Source of the DNA: Verrucomicrobiales bacterium | Lineage (GTDB): Bacteria; Verrucomicrobiota; Verrucomicrobiia; Verrucomicrobiales; V1-33 | Direction: 5' to 3' | NCBI GenBank assembly: GCA_018003315.1 | Contig: JAGNEJ010000014.1 | Coordinates: forward strand, 1 to 64,000 | DNA length: 64,000 nucleotides | Part shown: in pieces, positions 1 to 9,391 of the stretch | Layout: the number at the start of each line of letters is the position of its first letter | Numbering within the stretch: the first letter of the stretch is position 1 | Program-made: the position numbers and the translations under genes | Notes under the pieces: generated by a model | Told to the model about the DNA's origin: nothing | The model's input: the letters and a program-made list of their open reading frames with translations, nothing else | Database searches by the model: none

Positions 1-420
1 GAACGGCCTGGTTGAGTAGCTTGGCGGCGTCTGCAGCTCCAGCGGCGGTGATGCCGGCACTGCGTCCAGTGGAAACTCCGGCTTTGGATCCAGACTGTCC
101 AGAAGCGCCTGCAGCCTGGCCGCGTTCACCAGCCTGTAGAGGTCGGCTGTAGAAGAGATCTTCTGCGACACGCACCAGGCGTAAGTCAGATCCAGCAGCA
201 TCTGCTCCTCCTTGGTGAAGTACATCATCCGTTTGAGATTTCCAAGGAACAGAGAGGAGCGGTGAACGTATCGCCGATCCGGTAACAATGGCCCTAAGAA
301 ATGTCGCCTCGCCAATTCCACTAGCTCCGGGGTCAAGTCGTGCCGCGAGAGATTCGAAAGTTGCTTCGGTAAGAGGTTCCTGGCGATGGCCATCGATAAT
401 GGTATCCCGCAGCGGGTCAT
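1..420 (-). CDS. Unrecognised protein fragment, runs off left edge
   Basis: From ATG at 420 (alternative ATG 393) a second minus-strand frame opens and stays open to the window edge. It reads as a natural protein with segments such as LTPELVELARRHFLGPLLP, MMYFTKEEQMLLDLTYAW and ADLYRLVNAARLQALLDSL. Its third codon positions are strongly G/C (many CTG, GAG, AAG codons), whereas the frame continuing from the upstream gene has near-random third positions here. It is either the displaced C-terminal part of the upstream gene, after a frameshift near 400-430, or a separate overlapping gene. An in-frame TGA lies two codons before the ATG. Function unknown. Confidence 0.45.
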   Translation of the reverse strand, partial: MTRCGIPLSMAIARNLLPKQLSNLSRHDLTPELVELARRHFLGPLLPDRRYVHRSSLFLGNLKRMMYFTKEEQMLLDLTYAWCVSQKISSTADLYRLVNAARLQALLDSLDPKPEFPLDAVPASPPLELQTPPSYSTRPF

Positions 421-1531
421 AAGTCAACGAATCGAAATCAATGCCGACAGCCCGCGCGGCGGTCCGGACGATGTCATGTTCGGTGGCGAGCAGCTTGTGA
501 AGGTTTCCCACGTCATCGGCGGGGATCCAATCGGGAATTTCCTGCTTTTGCAGTCCTGTCGCGCCATCGCGGAATGTGAAGAGAGGGTTGAGGTGGCGAG
601 TGGAGTTGTGACGCAGTACGCTGGAAATCATCTGGCTGATGCGGCGCACCTGGGCTTTGGGGGAGACGATGCTGTCGGCCCGAAATTGCAGACCATTATT
701 GGCCGCGTAGGTCTGGGCTGCCTGATACACCTGGGCCCCTCCGCCGCTGCGTTCGACATCGCTGGCAAGGGAGGATGAATCGATGTAAACCTCCCCTGCG
801 GAGGTGTGCACGATGGTAGCCTGTCCGTTCTTGGTGGTCACGGTGTAGGCGCGGACCGTGCTGGGAGGCAAGGCGGCTCTTCGGGCAATGTCCGCGGCAT
901 TCGCTCCCTGGCTTAATGCTTGCCTGGCCTCTGCTGGTGTAAGTCGCGTGACTTCAGCGATGGTGATGGGGCTTGTGGAAAGAGTGTATGCCTGTGCGAT
1001 GGACGGCATGTCCTTGGCTTTGGAGGGAGGCGTGCCGAGCTGGAAGGAATCCGGATCACGGGCAATCTCCAAGTGCACCCGGACGGTGCGGGGCATGGAA
1101 AAACTCACCCGCGGAGCCTGCGAGCGGCGGACGAGGGCGGCTTCAGACTGGCGGTTGGCGAGGCGGCGGGTGAGGGCGACGGCTGCCGGTTCGTTGAGGA
1201 TGGTATCGCCTGCATTGCGGAGCTTATCCAGAGCCTCGGTGGACTGGGCGGCGGTGTCGTCGCTGGTGGTCAGGGCCAGGACTTCGCGGCCGTTGGGATC
1301 CAGCAGGGTGACGGCGCGTTCACTCAGCGGGCGCGGCTGGCTGCCGTAACCGAGGGCTGCTCCCAGAGTGTCCGGATTTGCCGCGGCTGACTGGATGGAT
1401 TCCTCGGTGTGCTTCCGTTTGTCGTAGAGCAGAGCGCCGGAACCGGTGAGGGTGAGGGCCACGGTGTCCTCATCCCCTGCGGGCTGCCAGGCGGCGGGCA
1501 GGGCTTCCAGTGGAACCCCCTCGAAGAGCAC
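420..1531 (-). CDS. Unrecognised protein, N-terminal part; frame lost near 420
   Basis: I do not recognise this protein. The minus-strand frame is open from about 1600 to the left edge, but only the part upstream of about 420 has GC-rich third positions. The protein begins after a hydrophobic stretch (residues such as FLLWVWHFALGVVLF). It then has an Ala/Thr-rich region, a possible helix-turn-helix segment around ADIARRAALPPSTVRAY, and a region rich in Gln, Asn and Arg (QAAQTYAANNGLQF, RRISQMISSVLRH). No ATG lies at its head: an in-frame TGA sits just upstream and GTG at 1531 is the first common start codon, so the 5' end may be damaged or read from an unusual start. The RAYT gene begins 62 bases away, divergently. 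Coordinates at both ends are approximate. Confidence 0.5.
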
Positions 1532-1593
1532 AACCCCCAGAGCAAAATGCCAGACCCATAATAAGAAAATTATTGCGTCACGGACCTTTATGA

Positions 1594-2691
1594 ATGATGC
1601 TCCCCGTCATGGCTTCGCATTACCGATTTCGTCCTGCACCGGGTCAACCGATGCTGGCTCATGTCACCAGCCGCATTGTCAACCGGGCCCTTTGGTTTGA
1701 TGAGGAGGGGAAGCGGGTGTTTCGCGGGTTGATGCGGAAGTATGAGGGGTTTGGAGGGCTGCGGGTCATCACTTACTGTCTGATGTCCAATCACTTTCAC
1801 ATTCTGGTGGAGGTGCCGGAGCGGCCGGAGCAAATGCTGGATGAGGAGACGATGCTGGCGCATTTGGAGGCGACTTTGGGGAAAATGAAGGCGCGGGAGT
1901 ATCGGGATTTGTTTGGCCTGTGGCGCAGCAATGGGTGTGCGGGGGAGATTCCAAAAGTGCTGGCGGCGCTGTGGAAACGGATGTTCGATCTCAGCGCGTT
2001 TGTGCAGGCGTTGAAGCTGGGGTTTTCCAAATGGTATAACCGGAAACACGGGCGCAAGGGGACGCTGTGGGAGGAGCGTTTTGCCAGTGTGCTGGTGGAG
2101 GGTGCGGGCAATGCGGTGGCGACCATGGCGGCCTACATTGATCTGAATCCGGTCCGGGCCGGGCTGGCGAGTGATCCGAAGGAATACCAATGGAGCGGCT
2201 ATGGGGAAGCGGTGGGCGGAGGTCGCTTGGCTAGGCGAGGCATTGCGATGGCGGTGGGTGCTTTGCGGCGGCAGAAGCTGGAGACTGCGGCTGCGATGCG
2301 TTGGAATGAGGCGCAGGCGGTGTATCGGAAGTGGATTTACTGGGGGGGTCAGGAGGTGAAAGCTGGCGGAGCGACTCCTGGCAGGAAGGGCTTTGCGGTG
2401 GAGCAGATCGAGGCCGTGCTGAGAGCCGGGGGCAAGCTGGGGCTGGCCGATGTGGTGCGGCTGCGGGTGCGGCATTTCACGGCGGGGGCAGTGGTGGGGA
2501 GCCGGGAGTTTGTTGACGAAATCTTCGCCGGTGCGCGGGAGCGATTTGGGCCGAAGCGGACCACGGGTGCGCGGCGGCTGCGGATGCTGGAGCGCGATGC
2601 CGGGCTGTATGCGCTGCGGGATTTGCAGCAACGCCGAGGATCGACTCGGAACCGCAGCCGGATTTCACGGTCGATTCCCATCCGTCCCTGA
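1594..2691 (+). CDS. REP-associated tyrosine transposase (RAYT, Y1 family)
   Basis: A 365-residue single-strand DNA transposase of the IS200/IS605-like Y1 superfamily. The N-terminal Y1 domain has the metal-binding HxH motif at residues 67-69 (SNHFHILVEVP) and a candidate nucleophile Tyr148 in FSKWYNRKHGRKGTLWEERF. The remaining ~120 residues form the C-terminal extension common in RAYTs (REFVDEIFAGARERFGPKR). RAYTs are usually single-copy, non-mobile genes that process REP palindromes elsewhere in the genome. No IS-like ends flank this copy, and a REP-like inverted pair lies at 28082-28142. The 3' end overlaps the convergent deacetylase gene by 27 bases. ATG is doubled at the start (MM), so either may be used. 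Confidence 0.93.
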   Translation: MMLPVMASHYRFRPAPGQPMLAHVTSRIVNRALWFDEEGKRVFRGLMRKYEGFGGLRVITYCLMSNHFHILVEVPERPEQMLDEETMLAHLEATLGKMKAREYRDLFGLWRSNGCAGEIPKVLAALWKRMFDLSAFVQALKLGFSKWYNRKHGRKGTLWEERFASVLVEGAGNAVATMAAYIDLNPVRAGLASDPKEYQWSGYGEAVGGGRLARRGIAMAVGALRRQKLETAAAMRWNEAQAVYRKWIYWGGQEVKAGGATPGRKGFAVEQIEAVLRAGGKLGLADVVRLRVRHFTAGAVVGSREFVDEIFAGARERFGPKRTTGARRLRMLERDAGLYALRDLQQRRGSTRNRSRISRSIPIRP

Positions 2692-4077
2692 TTCCGGTGC
2701 CTGGCCAGGCTCCGAGGTTTCCATGACCGGAACGGCTTTAGGGGAATCCACGGTCGGGGGAGGCTCGGGAAGATAATGGGCAATCAGATCGATGAAAAAT
2801 TTCCAGCTCACCATGTCCGGCTTGTCCTGCCCGGTTCGCTGAAAGGATACATGCACGTGAACTTCGTTGGTCCTCAATGGTTCGACAACTTGATAGGCGA
2901 TTCGTTTTGTCAGGGCGTTGTAGGTGAAAGGCACTGCTCCGAAACCGCCGATTTTCATGGCGACGCTCGCAGGGTCGATTCCTTCCAGTTTGCTTACGTC
3001 CACGGAAATGAGCGGGCGACGCCCGGCGATAACCGCATTGGGCTTGGGATCGGTGGCGACCAGATCCTCGCCGGGTTCCCCTTCACCGCCCAGCAGTTGG
3101 CGTCCGATGCCACCCTCACTGATGCCGCGGAAACTGAGGGCTGCCTTGAAGTTGTGGTCGTTGGGGTCATTTCCCAGCACCACGTAGCGCGGGATGGTTC
3201 CGGCGGGAGATTCCCAGGTGGCTTTTGCCGGATTGACGCTGAACATGAATTGGTAGCCGAAGTTTGTCCCCAGTTCCAGAATGCGCGGAGTGTAGGTGCC
3301 TCCGGGGTGTGCATACGTGGGCACCGGGCGCATGAACATGTCTTCAAGAAACTGCTTGGAGTCGCGCAGTTCGGTTACGAGGAACTGTTCATATTCCTCC
3401 GGGGTGCGGTTTCCCACCCTGGCGATATTCAGGGGATGACTGACACTGTGGCTGCCGACATCCCCGCCGTTGTTGAGAATGTCCTTTACCATTGAGGTGG
3501 TGAGAGCCCGTCCGCCTCCGTTGACGTATTTTTTGTAGAGAAAGACAGAAAATGGGAATCCGAATTCTTTGAGCACCGGCATCGCGAGGGAGTGGACGCT
3601 CTCATATCCGTCATCAATGGTGATCATGACGCTGCTGTCGGGGATGTCCTTCTCCCCGTGACGCCAGTGAACGAAATCCTGCAGGCTGATGACCGGGAGA
3701 CGCGCATCCTTGATCGACTGCATCTGGATGCGGAAGTGGTCGATGTTGATTCGCATTTGGCTGTTGGATTTGGCCGTGATGAAATCGTGGTAGCAGAGGA
3801 TGCCCACCTGAGCGCTCTTGTTGACCTTCAGTTCGGGAATGGTCGGGTCGATGGGCGTTTCCCCCGCCGGGGTAGCAGGGGGAGTGTCGGTCTCGTCTGC
3901 GATTTCCACGATCCTGGCCTTGGGGGCGGCAATTTCCGCGGTGTTTTCCGCTTTCTGCTTCTTGCAGGAGACCAGCAGCAGCGCTGTTGTGGCAAGCGCC
4001 AGCAACAGAAGGGCGGAGACGGGGCGAAACAACGAACCAAGCGGCATGGAAAGGGGAGGGGTGGCAGCGGCATTCAT
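2665..4077 (-). CDS. Polysaccharide deacetylase family lipoprotein
   Basis: A 470-residue secreted deacetylase of the NodB/CE4 fold, expected to remove acyl groups from cell-surface or peptidoglycan sugars. The start MNAAATPP at 4077 is chosen because it gives a signal peptide with a lipobox-like LLVSC cleavage site; a longer frame to 4200 adds an unlikely leader. The NodB domain follows a Pro/Thr-rich spacer: VGILCYHDF, then ITIDDGY (motif 1, metal Asp) and GSHSVSHP (motif 2, metal His pair), and the YAHPGG region. A C-terminal domain of about 200 residues follows, of no family I recognise. It is divergent from the CAP-protein gene. Confidence 0.87.
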   Translation of the reverse strand: MNAAATPPLSMPLGSLFRPVSALLLLALATTALLLVSCKKQKAENTAEIAAPKARIVEIADETDTPPATPAGETPIDPTIPELKVNKSAQVGILCYHDFITAKSNSQMRINIDHFRIQMQSIKDARLPVISLQDFVHWRHGEKDIPDSSVMITIDDGYESVHSLAMPVLKEFGFPFSVFLYKKYVNGGGRALTTSMVKDILNNGGDVGSHSVSHPLNIARVGNRTPEEYEQFLVTELRDSKQFLEDMFMRPVPTYAHPGGTYTPRILELGTNFGYQFMFSVNPAKATWESPAGTIPRYVVLGNDPNDHNFKAALSFRGISEGGIGRQLLGGEGEPGEDLVATDPKPNAVIAGRRPLISVDVSKLEGIDPASVAMKIGGFGAVPFTYNALTKRIAYQVVEPLRTNEVHVHVSFQRTGQDKPDMVSWKFFIDLIAHYLPEPPPTVDSPKAVPVMETSEPGQAPESGTDGNRP

Positions 4078-4203
4078 CGCCGCAGTGCCCGGAGGTGGCA
4101 AATCCTGAATACAGGGGTGCCCGCGGCAAATTCTCCGAATTCCGGTGCTTTCCGCACCAGGAAATTCGGTTGAAAGCCGATGCAATGACCCCATGATCAC
4201 CGG

Positions 4204-5313
4204 ATGTTCCGATGTCGATTTCTTTCCCTTATGGTGCTTTGTGCCGCTGCTGTTCCGGCGGTGGCATTGGAGCCGTATTCCCCTCCGGGAAAAGGCCCCG
4301 CATTCGCCAAACCGTTGACCGGCGAAGGCCTGTCGAGGGCCATGGACATGCTGAAGAGTCCGAACAGTACCGTGCGGACGAAAGCGCTGGATGCCCTGCT
4401 TTTGCGGAGCAATACCGAGGAATCAAAACAGCAGTTCCGCAAGCTGCTGGAGCAGGCCAAGGCGGCCCAACTCAAGAATGCGGAGGCGGTGGTGAAGAAG
4501 GGATCGCCAGCGCTCTCGCAAATTCAGACGGCCCATGCGGCATGGGATGTCAAACGCGCTGAGGTTTTGAAGCTGATCCACACGGACTGGCACAAGGATC
4601 CGGAGAAAGTGGCGATGCTTTCACGGGAACATGCGGAAACCGCAGCCAGGCTGGATGCGTTAGGCAAGGCGATGAAAACCGTTGAGACCGCGTGGAAACC
4701 GCTGGCGGACTCCACGGTTGCTCTTGAGGACATGGACCGGTATCTGGCCCTGCTGGACAGGAATTCCCATGCGCCAAAATCCGCCGAGGACCATTTGAAG
4801 CAACTGGGTGCCGCCCAGGAAGCCGTGGGCATTTTTTCGCTGGTGCGACAGTGCCAGCGGGCTGCGGAGGACCTGTCGGCAGCGGAAGCGCACAATGCCG
4901 CATTGAAGGGGGTGCCGAAGACGGCGGTGATGTTTGCCACGATTCTGAACCAGCGTCGGCATGTGGTGGGGCTGCAACCGCTCTGGCTGGACGAGCGCCT
5001 CAGCAAGGCTGCTGCGGACCATTCGCAGGAGATGATGTCACTGGGCTATTTCGCACACGAATCGCCAGTGGAAAAAAACAAGACACCGTGGATGCGGGGG
5101 CGGAATGCGGGCTTCGACGGTTCCAGTTCCGGAGAGTGCATTTACATGGGCAGTGCGGCGCCGGAGGCGGCATACTCCGCTTGGTGGGGGAGCGACGGGC
5201 ACCGGTTCATCCTGTTTGGTGCGGGTGCCAACACCCTGGGCATGGGACCGGTGGGCAACCATTGGACGCTGATGACCGGAGTGAAGAACCGCAGCAGGCT
5301 GGCGGTGCGCTAA
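4204..5313 (+). CDS. Secreted CAP (SCP/PR1) domain protein
   Basis: A 369-residue exported protein. The signal peptide ends near AVPAVA (residue ~22). A long, charged, probably helical region follows (residues ~30-230), then a C-terminal CAP domain beginning near MFATILNQRRHVVGLQPL, with the family hallmarks ADHSQEMMSLGYFAHESP, GECIYMGS and GSDGHRFILFG. Bacterial CAP proteins are common in the envelope, but their substrates are mostly unknown. It ends in TAATG, so its stop overlaps the ribD start by one base, which suggests translational coupling. The biological link to riboflavin synthesis is not apparent. Confidence 0.85.
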   Translation: MFRCRFLSLMVLCAAAVPAVALEPYSPPGKGPAFAKPLTGEGLSRAMDMLKSPNSTVRTKALDALLLRSNTEESKQQFRKLLEQAKAAQLKNAEAVVKKGSPALSQIQTAHAAWDVKRAEVLKLIHTDWHKDPEKVAMLSREHAETAARLDALGKAMKTVETAWKPLADSTVALEDMDRYLALLDRNSHAPKSAEDHLKQLGAAQEAVGIFSLVRQCQRAAEDLSAAEAHNAALKGVPKTAVMFATILNQRRHVVGLQPLWLDERLSKAAADHSQEMMSLGYFAHESPVEKNKTPWMRGRNAGFDGSSSGECIYMGSAAPEAAYSAWWGSDGHRFILFGAGANTLGMGPVGNHWTLMTGVKNRSRLAVR

Positions 5314-6353
5314 TGAGCGCCGCCGAGGACCAGGACCGACGGTGGATGCGCAGGGCACTGCGTGAAGCCCGACGCGGGATCGGTCTGACAAGCCCCAACC
5401 CTCCGGTGGGTGCGGTGATTGTTGGAAAGGACGGCACCGTGCTGGCTTCGGGGTGGCACCACCGGGCCGGCGACGTCCATGCGGAGATCGACGCCTTGCG
5501 AAAAATACCGGCCGCGCAGGGTGGCAGGCTCAAATCGGCCACGCTCTACGTCACACTGGAACCGTGCAGCACCCATGGCAAAACGCCACCCTGCACGGAG
5601 GCGCTTTGCACAGCCGGATTGAAGCGCGTTGTTTGGGCCATGGACGACCCGAACCCCCGGCACGCGGGGCGGGCTGCAGAAATGCTGGCTGCAGCAGGGA
5701 TCGCGGTGATATCCGGCATTTGTCAGGACGAGGCGGCCCGGTTGCTGGCGCCGTGGAGAAAATTCATCACCACGGGCCTGCCCTGGGTGGTGGCAAAAGC
5801 GGGCGTGAGCGTGGACGGAAGGATGACCCGCCCCGAGGGAGAAGGGCAGTGGCTGACCAATGACCGTTCCCGTCGCGATGCCATGCAATTGCGGCTGCAT
5901 GCCGATGCGATTTTGGTGGGTGGGGAAACCGTGCGAACGGACAACCCCCGGCTGAACCTGCGCGGCATCCGCATTCCAAAGGAAAAACAGGCTTCTTGGC
6001 GCGTGGTGTGGACCAAGTCCGGGAACCTGCCGCCCGGCTGTCATCTGCTGACAGACGAACTCAGGGAACGCACGTTGATCATGCAATGCAAGCCCCTGGA
6101 ACAGGTGCTGCGGGAACTTGCGGCAATGGGTGTGGTGAGCGTGCTGGTGGAAGGCGGCGGAACTCTTCTGGCGGCGGCATTTTCCGCCGGACTCGTGGAT
6201 GAATTCCACGCCTACGTCGCTCCGCTGATTACCGGCGGCGGGGTGCCGGTGGTCGATCCCACGGCCTTTGGATCCGGGGCGTCCATTCCCTTGAAACTGG
6301 CGGGAACGCGACGCATCGGCGACGATGTGAAACTCAGTTACCGCCGCCAATGA
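5313..6353 (+). CDS. ribD: Bifunctional deaminase/reductase of riboflavin synthesis
   Basis: A 346-residue cytoplasmic enzyme doing two consecutive riboflavin steps: deamination of the pyrimidine from GTP cyclohydrolase II, then NADPH-dependent side-chain reduction. The N-terminal zinc deaminase has TSPNPPVGAVIV, HAEIDAL and PCSTHGKTPPCTEA, which supply the Zn ligands and catalytic Glu. The reductase half starts near VAKAGVSVDGRM with DAILVGGETVRTDNPRLNLR and ends with LVEGGGTLL. Length is normal for RibD. It starts inside the stop of the CAP gene and its own stop overlaps the next gene by four bases (ATGA). No FMN riboswitch or other rib gene is seen nearby. Confidence 0.95.
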   Translation: MSAAEDQDRRWMRRALREARRGIGLTSPNPPVGAVIVGKDGTVLASGWHHRAGDVHAEIDALRKIPAAQGGRLKSATLYVTLEPCSTHGKTPPCTEALCTAGLKRVVWAMDDPNPRHAGRAAEMLAAAGIAVISGICQDEAARLLAPWRKFITTGLPWVVAKAGVSVDGRMTRPEGEGQWLTNDRSRRDAMQLRLHADAILVGGETVRTDNPRLNLRGIRIPKEKQASWRVVWTKSGNLPPGCHLLTDELRERTLIMQCKPLEQVLRELAAMGVVSVLVEGGGTLLAAAFSAGLVDEFHAYVAPLITGGGVPVVDPTAFGSGASIPLKLAGTRRIGDDVKLSYRRQ

Positions 6354-6889
6354 ATCGGGCATTTTTCTTTGATCGCGACGGAGTCATCAATGCCTCCCCC
6401 GGCGAAGGCCGGTATGTCCTTTCCTGGGAGGATTTTCATTTCCTGCCCGGACTGCGCGAGGTGCTCGCATTTCTCAAAGCCCAAGGCTGGGTGACGGTGG
6501 TGGTGACCAACCAGCAGTGCGTCGCCAAAGGGCTGATTTCACGTCAGGACTTGGACGACTTGCACCGGCGCATGAATGCGGCGCTGGGTCCGCTGGCCTT
6601 TGCCGCCACCCATGTGTGTCCGCACCCTGCGGCGGCACAGTGCCCGTGCCGCAAGCCCCAGCCGGGCATGGCCCGGCAGGCTGCGGCGGAGCTTGCGCTC
6701 GATCTGTCCCAGTCGTGGCTGGTGGGGGATCACGACCGTGACATCGAATTCGCAGGCCACGCCGGGATCGGCCACGCCGTGCGTTTTGTCAGTGAAAAGG
6801 AAGTTCGCCGCCGCGGGGAATTCCTGGTCCACAGCCATGCGGAACTGCTGGAGGTGCTCCGGCGGCATCCGGATTTTGCTCCACCGTGA
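6350..6889 (+). CDS. HAD-IIIA phosphatase, GmhB/HisB-N family
   Basis: A 179-residue phosphatase of the D-glycero-D-manno-heptose-1,7-bisphosphate 7-phosphatase type, which acts in the synthesis of ADP-heptose for lipopolysaccharide. Visible are the nucleophile motif FFDRDGVIN (residues ~5-13), VVVTNQQ (motif II Thr), the zinc-loop cysteines in CPHPAAAQCPCRKPQPGM and the Asp motif SWLVGDHDRDIEFA. HisB-type phosphatases share this fold, so the substrate is inferred. ATGA overlap couples it to ribD. Confidence 0.82.
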   Translation: MNRAFFFDRDGVINASPGEGRYVLSWEDFHFLPGLREVLAFLKAQGWVTVVVTNQQCVAKGLISRQDLDDLHRRMNAALGPLAFAATHVCPHPAAAQCPCRKPQPGMARQAAAELALDLSQSWLVGDHDRDIEFAGHAGIGHAVRFVSEKEVRRRGEFLVHSHAELLEVLRRHPDFAPP

Positions 6890-6970
6890 TGCAGGATGGA
6901 CCGCACCGGAGAACAAATCTGCTCGACAAGCCACCGGTGCGGGGCCATGCACTGACACGGCATCACCTGC

Positions 6971-7183
6971 ATGGCCACCGACTCCACTGCTTCCGAGGGC
7001 GACACCCGAGTTGCGTTCTACCAGGAATTTCTGGCGGAGCGGGAGGAAATTCTGCGTCACAAATGGTTTCGCAGCCAGGAAGCGGGCCGTGACATCGGCT
7101 GGGAAGCGGCCCTGCTGGACTGGGTGAGACGCCACCGGTCCGCCTGGAAAAAATCCCGCGAACGCAGCCGCCGCATTGAGTGA
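6971..7183 (+). CDS. Small conserved-looking charged protein
   Basis: A 70-residue protein rich in Glu and Arg, with segments such as FLAEREEILRHKWFRSQEAG and WEAALLDWVRRHRSAWKKSR. The pattern resembles small DUF4032-like tails that I associate loosely with Verrucomicrobiota and Actinobacteria genomes, but I do not assign a family. No signal peptide or membrane segment. It lies 81 bases after the phosphatase gene in the same direction. Confidence 0.6.
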   Translation: MATDSTASEGDTRVAFYQEFLAEREEILRHKWFRSQEAGRDIGWEAALLDWVRRHRSAWKKSRERSRRIE

Positions 7184-7264
7184 CTGGCGGCGGGGCGGCG
7201 AGGCGGGCTAGGCCGATGATCGCTCCGCTTGCAATTGCCCTCCGTTAAACTTACGAATTGCGCC

Positions 7265-9307
7265 ATGATCACCGCATCCGAAGCCGCCCCAGCCAGCCAG
7301 TATCTCACCAACGCCGACAAGACGAGCGATACGCCGCCGGATGCCGTTCCTTCCGGACCGCTGCACCTCAAATGGTCGAAGCACAAGGCGACATCAAAGC
7401 TGATCAATCCCGCAAACCGGCGGAAATACACGGTGATCGTGGTTGGGAGCGGCCTGGCTGGAGCCGCGGCGGCTGCCACGCTGTCCGAGCAGGGCTACAA
7501 GGTGAAATGTTTTTGCTATCAGGACAGCGCCCGTCGCGCCCACAGCATTGCCGCGCAGGGCGGCATCAATGCAGCCAAGAACTACCAGAACGACGGCGAC
7601 AGCGTTTACCGGCTCTTCTACGACACGATCAAAGGCGGTGACTACCGGGCCCGGGAGGCCAATGTTTACCGTCTGGCGGAAGTCAGCGCCGCCATCATTG
7701 ACCAGTGCGTGGCGCAAGGAGTGCCCTTTGCCCGTGAGTATGGCGGGCTGCTGGCAAACCGCTCTTTCGGTGGCACTCAGGTCTCGCGGACGTTTTATGC
7801 GTCCGGCCAAACGGGCCAGCAACTTCTGCTGGGGGCGTATTCCGCTCTGAGCAAGGAAATCGCCCGCGGAGGCGTGCAGATGTTTCCGCGGACGGAAATG
7901 CTGGACTTGGTGGTGGTGGACGGACACGCCAAGGGGATCGTAGTGCGCGACATGGTCACCGGAAAAATTTCCAGCCATGCCGGCGACACCGTGCTGCTGT
8001 GCACCGGCGGCTATGGCAATGCCTTCTATCTTTCCACAAACGCGAAGGGGTGCAACGTCACCGCCACCTGGCGCGCGCACAAGCGCGGAGCCTGGTTTGC
8101 CAATCCGTGCTACACCCAAATCCACCCCACCTGCATTCCGGTCAGCGGCAGTTATCAGAGCAAGCTCACGCTGATGAGCGAATCGCTGCGAAACGACGGG
8201 CGCTGCTGGGTGCCCAAGCGCAAGGAAGACTGCGGCAAGCCGCCCGGTGAAATTGCGGACGCAGACCGCGACTATTACCTGGAAAGGAAGTACCCCAGTT
8301 ATGGCAACCTGGCACCGCGGGACATCGCCAGTCGCGCTGCCAAAGAGGTCTGCGATGAAGGCCGCGGCGTGGGGCCGGGAGGGCTGGGGGTGTATCTCGA
8401 TTTTTCGGCGGCCATCAAACGCTACGGCATGGAAGCGCTGGGCATCCGCTCCGAAGCAGGCATCAAGAACCTGTCCGAGGTCATTGCTCGCGGCGAGCAG
8501 GCGGTGAAAGAGCGCTACGACAACCTCTTTGACATGTACCAGCAGATCACCGGGGAGAATGCATTCAAGGTGCCCATGCGCATTTTTCCTGCGGTGCATT
8601 ACACCATGGGCGGCCTGTGGGTGGACTACAACCTGCAAAGCAACCTGACTGGACTGCATGTGCTGGGGGAGGCGAATTTCTCCGACCACGGGGCGAACCG
8701 CCTCGGTGCCAGTGCGCTGATGCAGGGATTGGCGGACGGATATTTTGTCATTCCGGCGACCTTGCCCAACTATCTGGCCGGACAAAAACCGGGAGCCGTC
8801 ACCGAAAGCCATGCGGAATTCCGGCGCGTCGAAGAGGAGGTGCAGCAGCGCTTCAACAAGCTGGTTTCGATCAATGGCAAACGCACGGTGAACAGCTTCC
8901 ACCGGGAATTGGGGCTGCTGCTGTGGGATGATTGCGGCATGTCGCGCACCCGCGAAAGTCTGGCCCATGCTTTGCAACGCATTCCGGAACTGCGCGAGGA
9001 ATTCTGGAACAATGTCAGGGTTCCCGGCTCCGGCGCATCGTTCAACCAGCAGTTGGAAATGGCAGGCCGCGTGGCGGACTTTTTTGAGTTTGGCGAACTG
9101 CTCTGCCTGGACGCCCAGCATCGCGAGGAGAGCGCCGGCGGTCATTTCCGGAGCGAGCATCAGGTCGAGGGTGAAGCCAGGCGCAACGACGAGGATTTCA
9201 GCTATGCGGCCGCGTGGGAATACACCGGCGATCTCTCCGCACCCAGTCTGCACCGGGAATGGCTCAAATACGAGGAAGTCAGCTTCGCCACCCGGTCCTA
9301 CAAATAG
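7265..9307 (+). CDS. sdhA: Succinate dehydrogenase/fumarate reductase flavoprotein subunit
   Basis: A 680-residue FAD subunit that oxidises succinate to fumarate at the cytoplasmic membrane. The dinucleotide-binding motif is [17 protein letters not shown], and the covalent-FAD histidine lies in [15 protein letters not shown]. Also present are active-site elements around [44 protein letters not shown] and [17 protein letters not shown]. The length and insertions match the Bacteroidetes/Chlamydiae-like type with a diheme SdhC. ATG 7265 is preferred over an upstream TTG at 7229. No sdhC precedes it and no sdhB follows; both neighbours are unrelated. Confidence 0.93.
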   Translation: MITASEAAPASQYLTNADKTSDTPPDAVPSGPLHLKWSKHKATSKLINPANRRKYTVIVVGSGLAGAAAAATLSEQGYKVKCFCYQDSARRAHSIAAQGGINAAKNYQNDGDSVYRLFYDTIKGGDYRAREANVYRLAEVSAAIIDQCVAQGVPFAREYGGLLANRSFGGTQVSRTFYASGQTGQQLLLGAYSALSKEIARGGVQMFPRTEMLDLVVVDGHAKGIVVRDMVTGKISSHAGDTVLLCTGGYGNAFYLSTNAKGCNVTATWRAHKRGAWFANPCYTQIHPTCIPVSGSYQSKLTLMSESLRNDGRCWVPKRKEDCGKPPGEIADADRDYYLERKYPSYGNLAPRDIASRAAKEVCDEGRGVGPGGLGVYLDFSAAIKRYGMEALGIRSEAGIKNLSEVIARGEQAVKERYDNLFDMYQQITGENAFKVPMRIFPAVHYTMGGLWVDYNLQSNLTGLHVLGEANFSDHGANRLGASALMQGLADGYFVIPATLPNYLAGQKPGAVTESHAEFRRVEEEVQQRFNKLVSINGKRTVNSFHRELGLLLWDDCGMSRTRESLAHALQRIPELREEFWNNVRVPGSGASFNQQLEMAGRVADFFEFGELLCLDAQHREESAGGHFRSEHQVEGEARRNDEDFSYAAAWEYTGDLSAPSLHREWLKYEEVSFATRSYK

Positions 9308-9391
9308 GTGCGTGCTGAAATTTGACGGCACCTCCGGCGTTGGGCCGTTTTCCCTTGCGGTGCCTGATTCCGGCGCTAGGTAGCCGGTTCT

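Noticed and set aside
1594-2691. Mobile IS200/IS605 insertion sequence
   Set aside because: The C-terminal extension and absence of IS ends or a TnpB gene fit a domesticated RAYT better than a mobile element.
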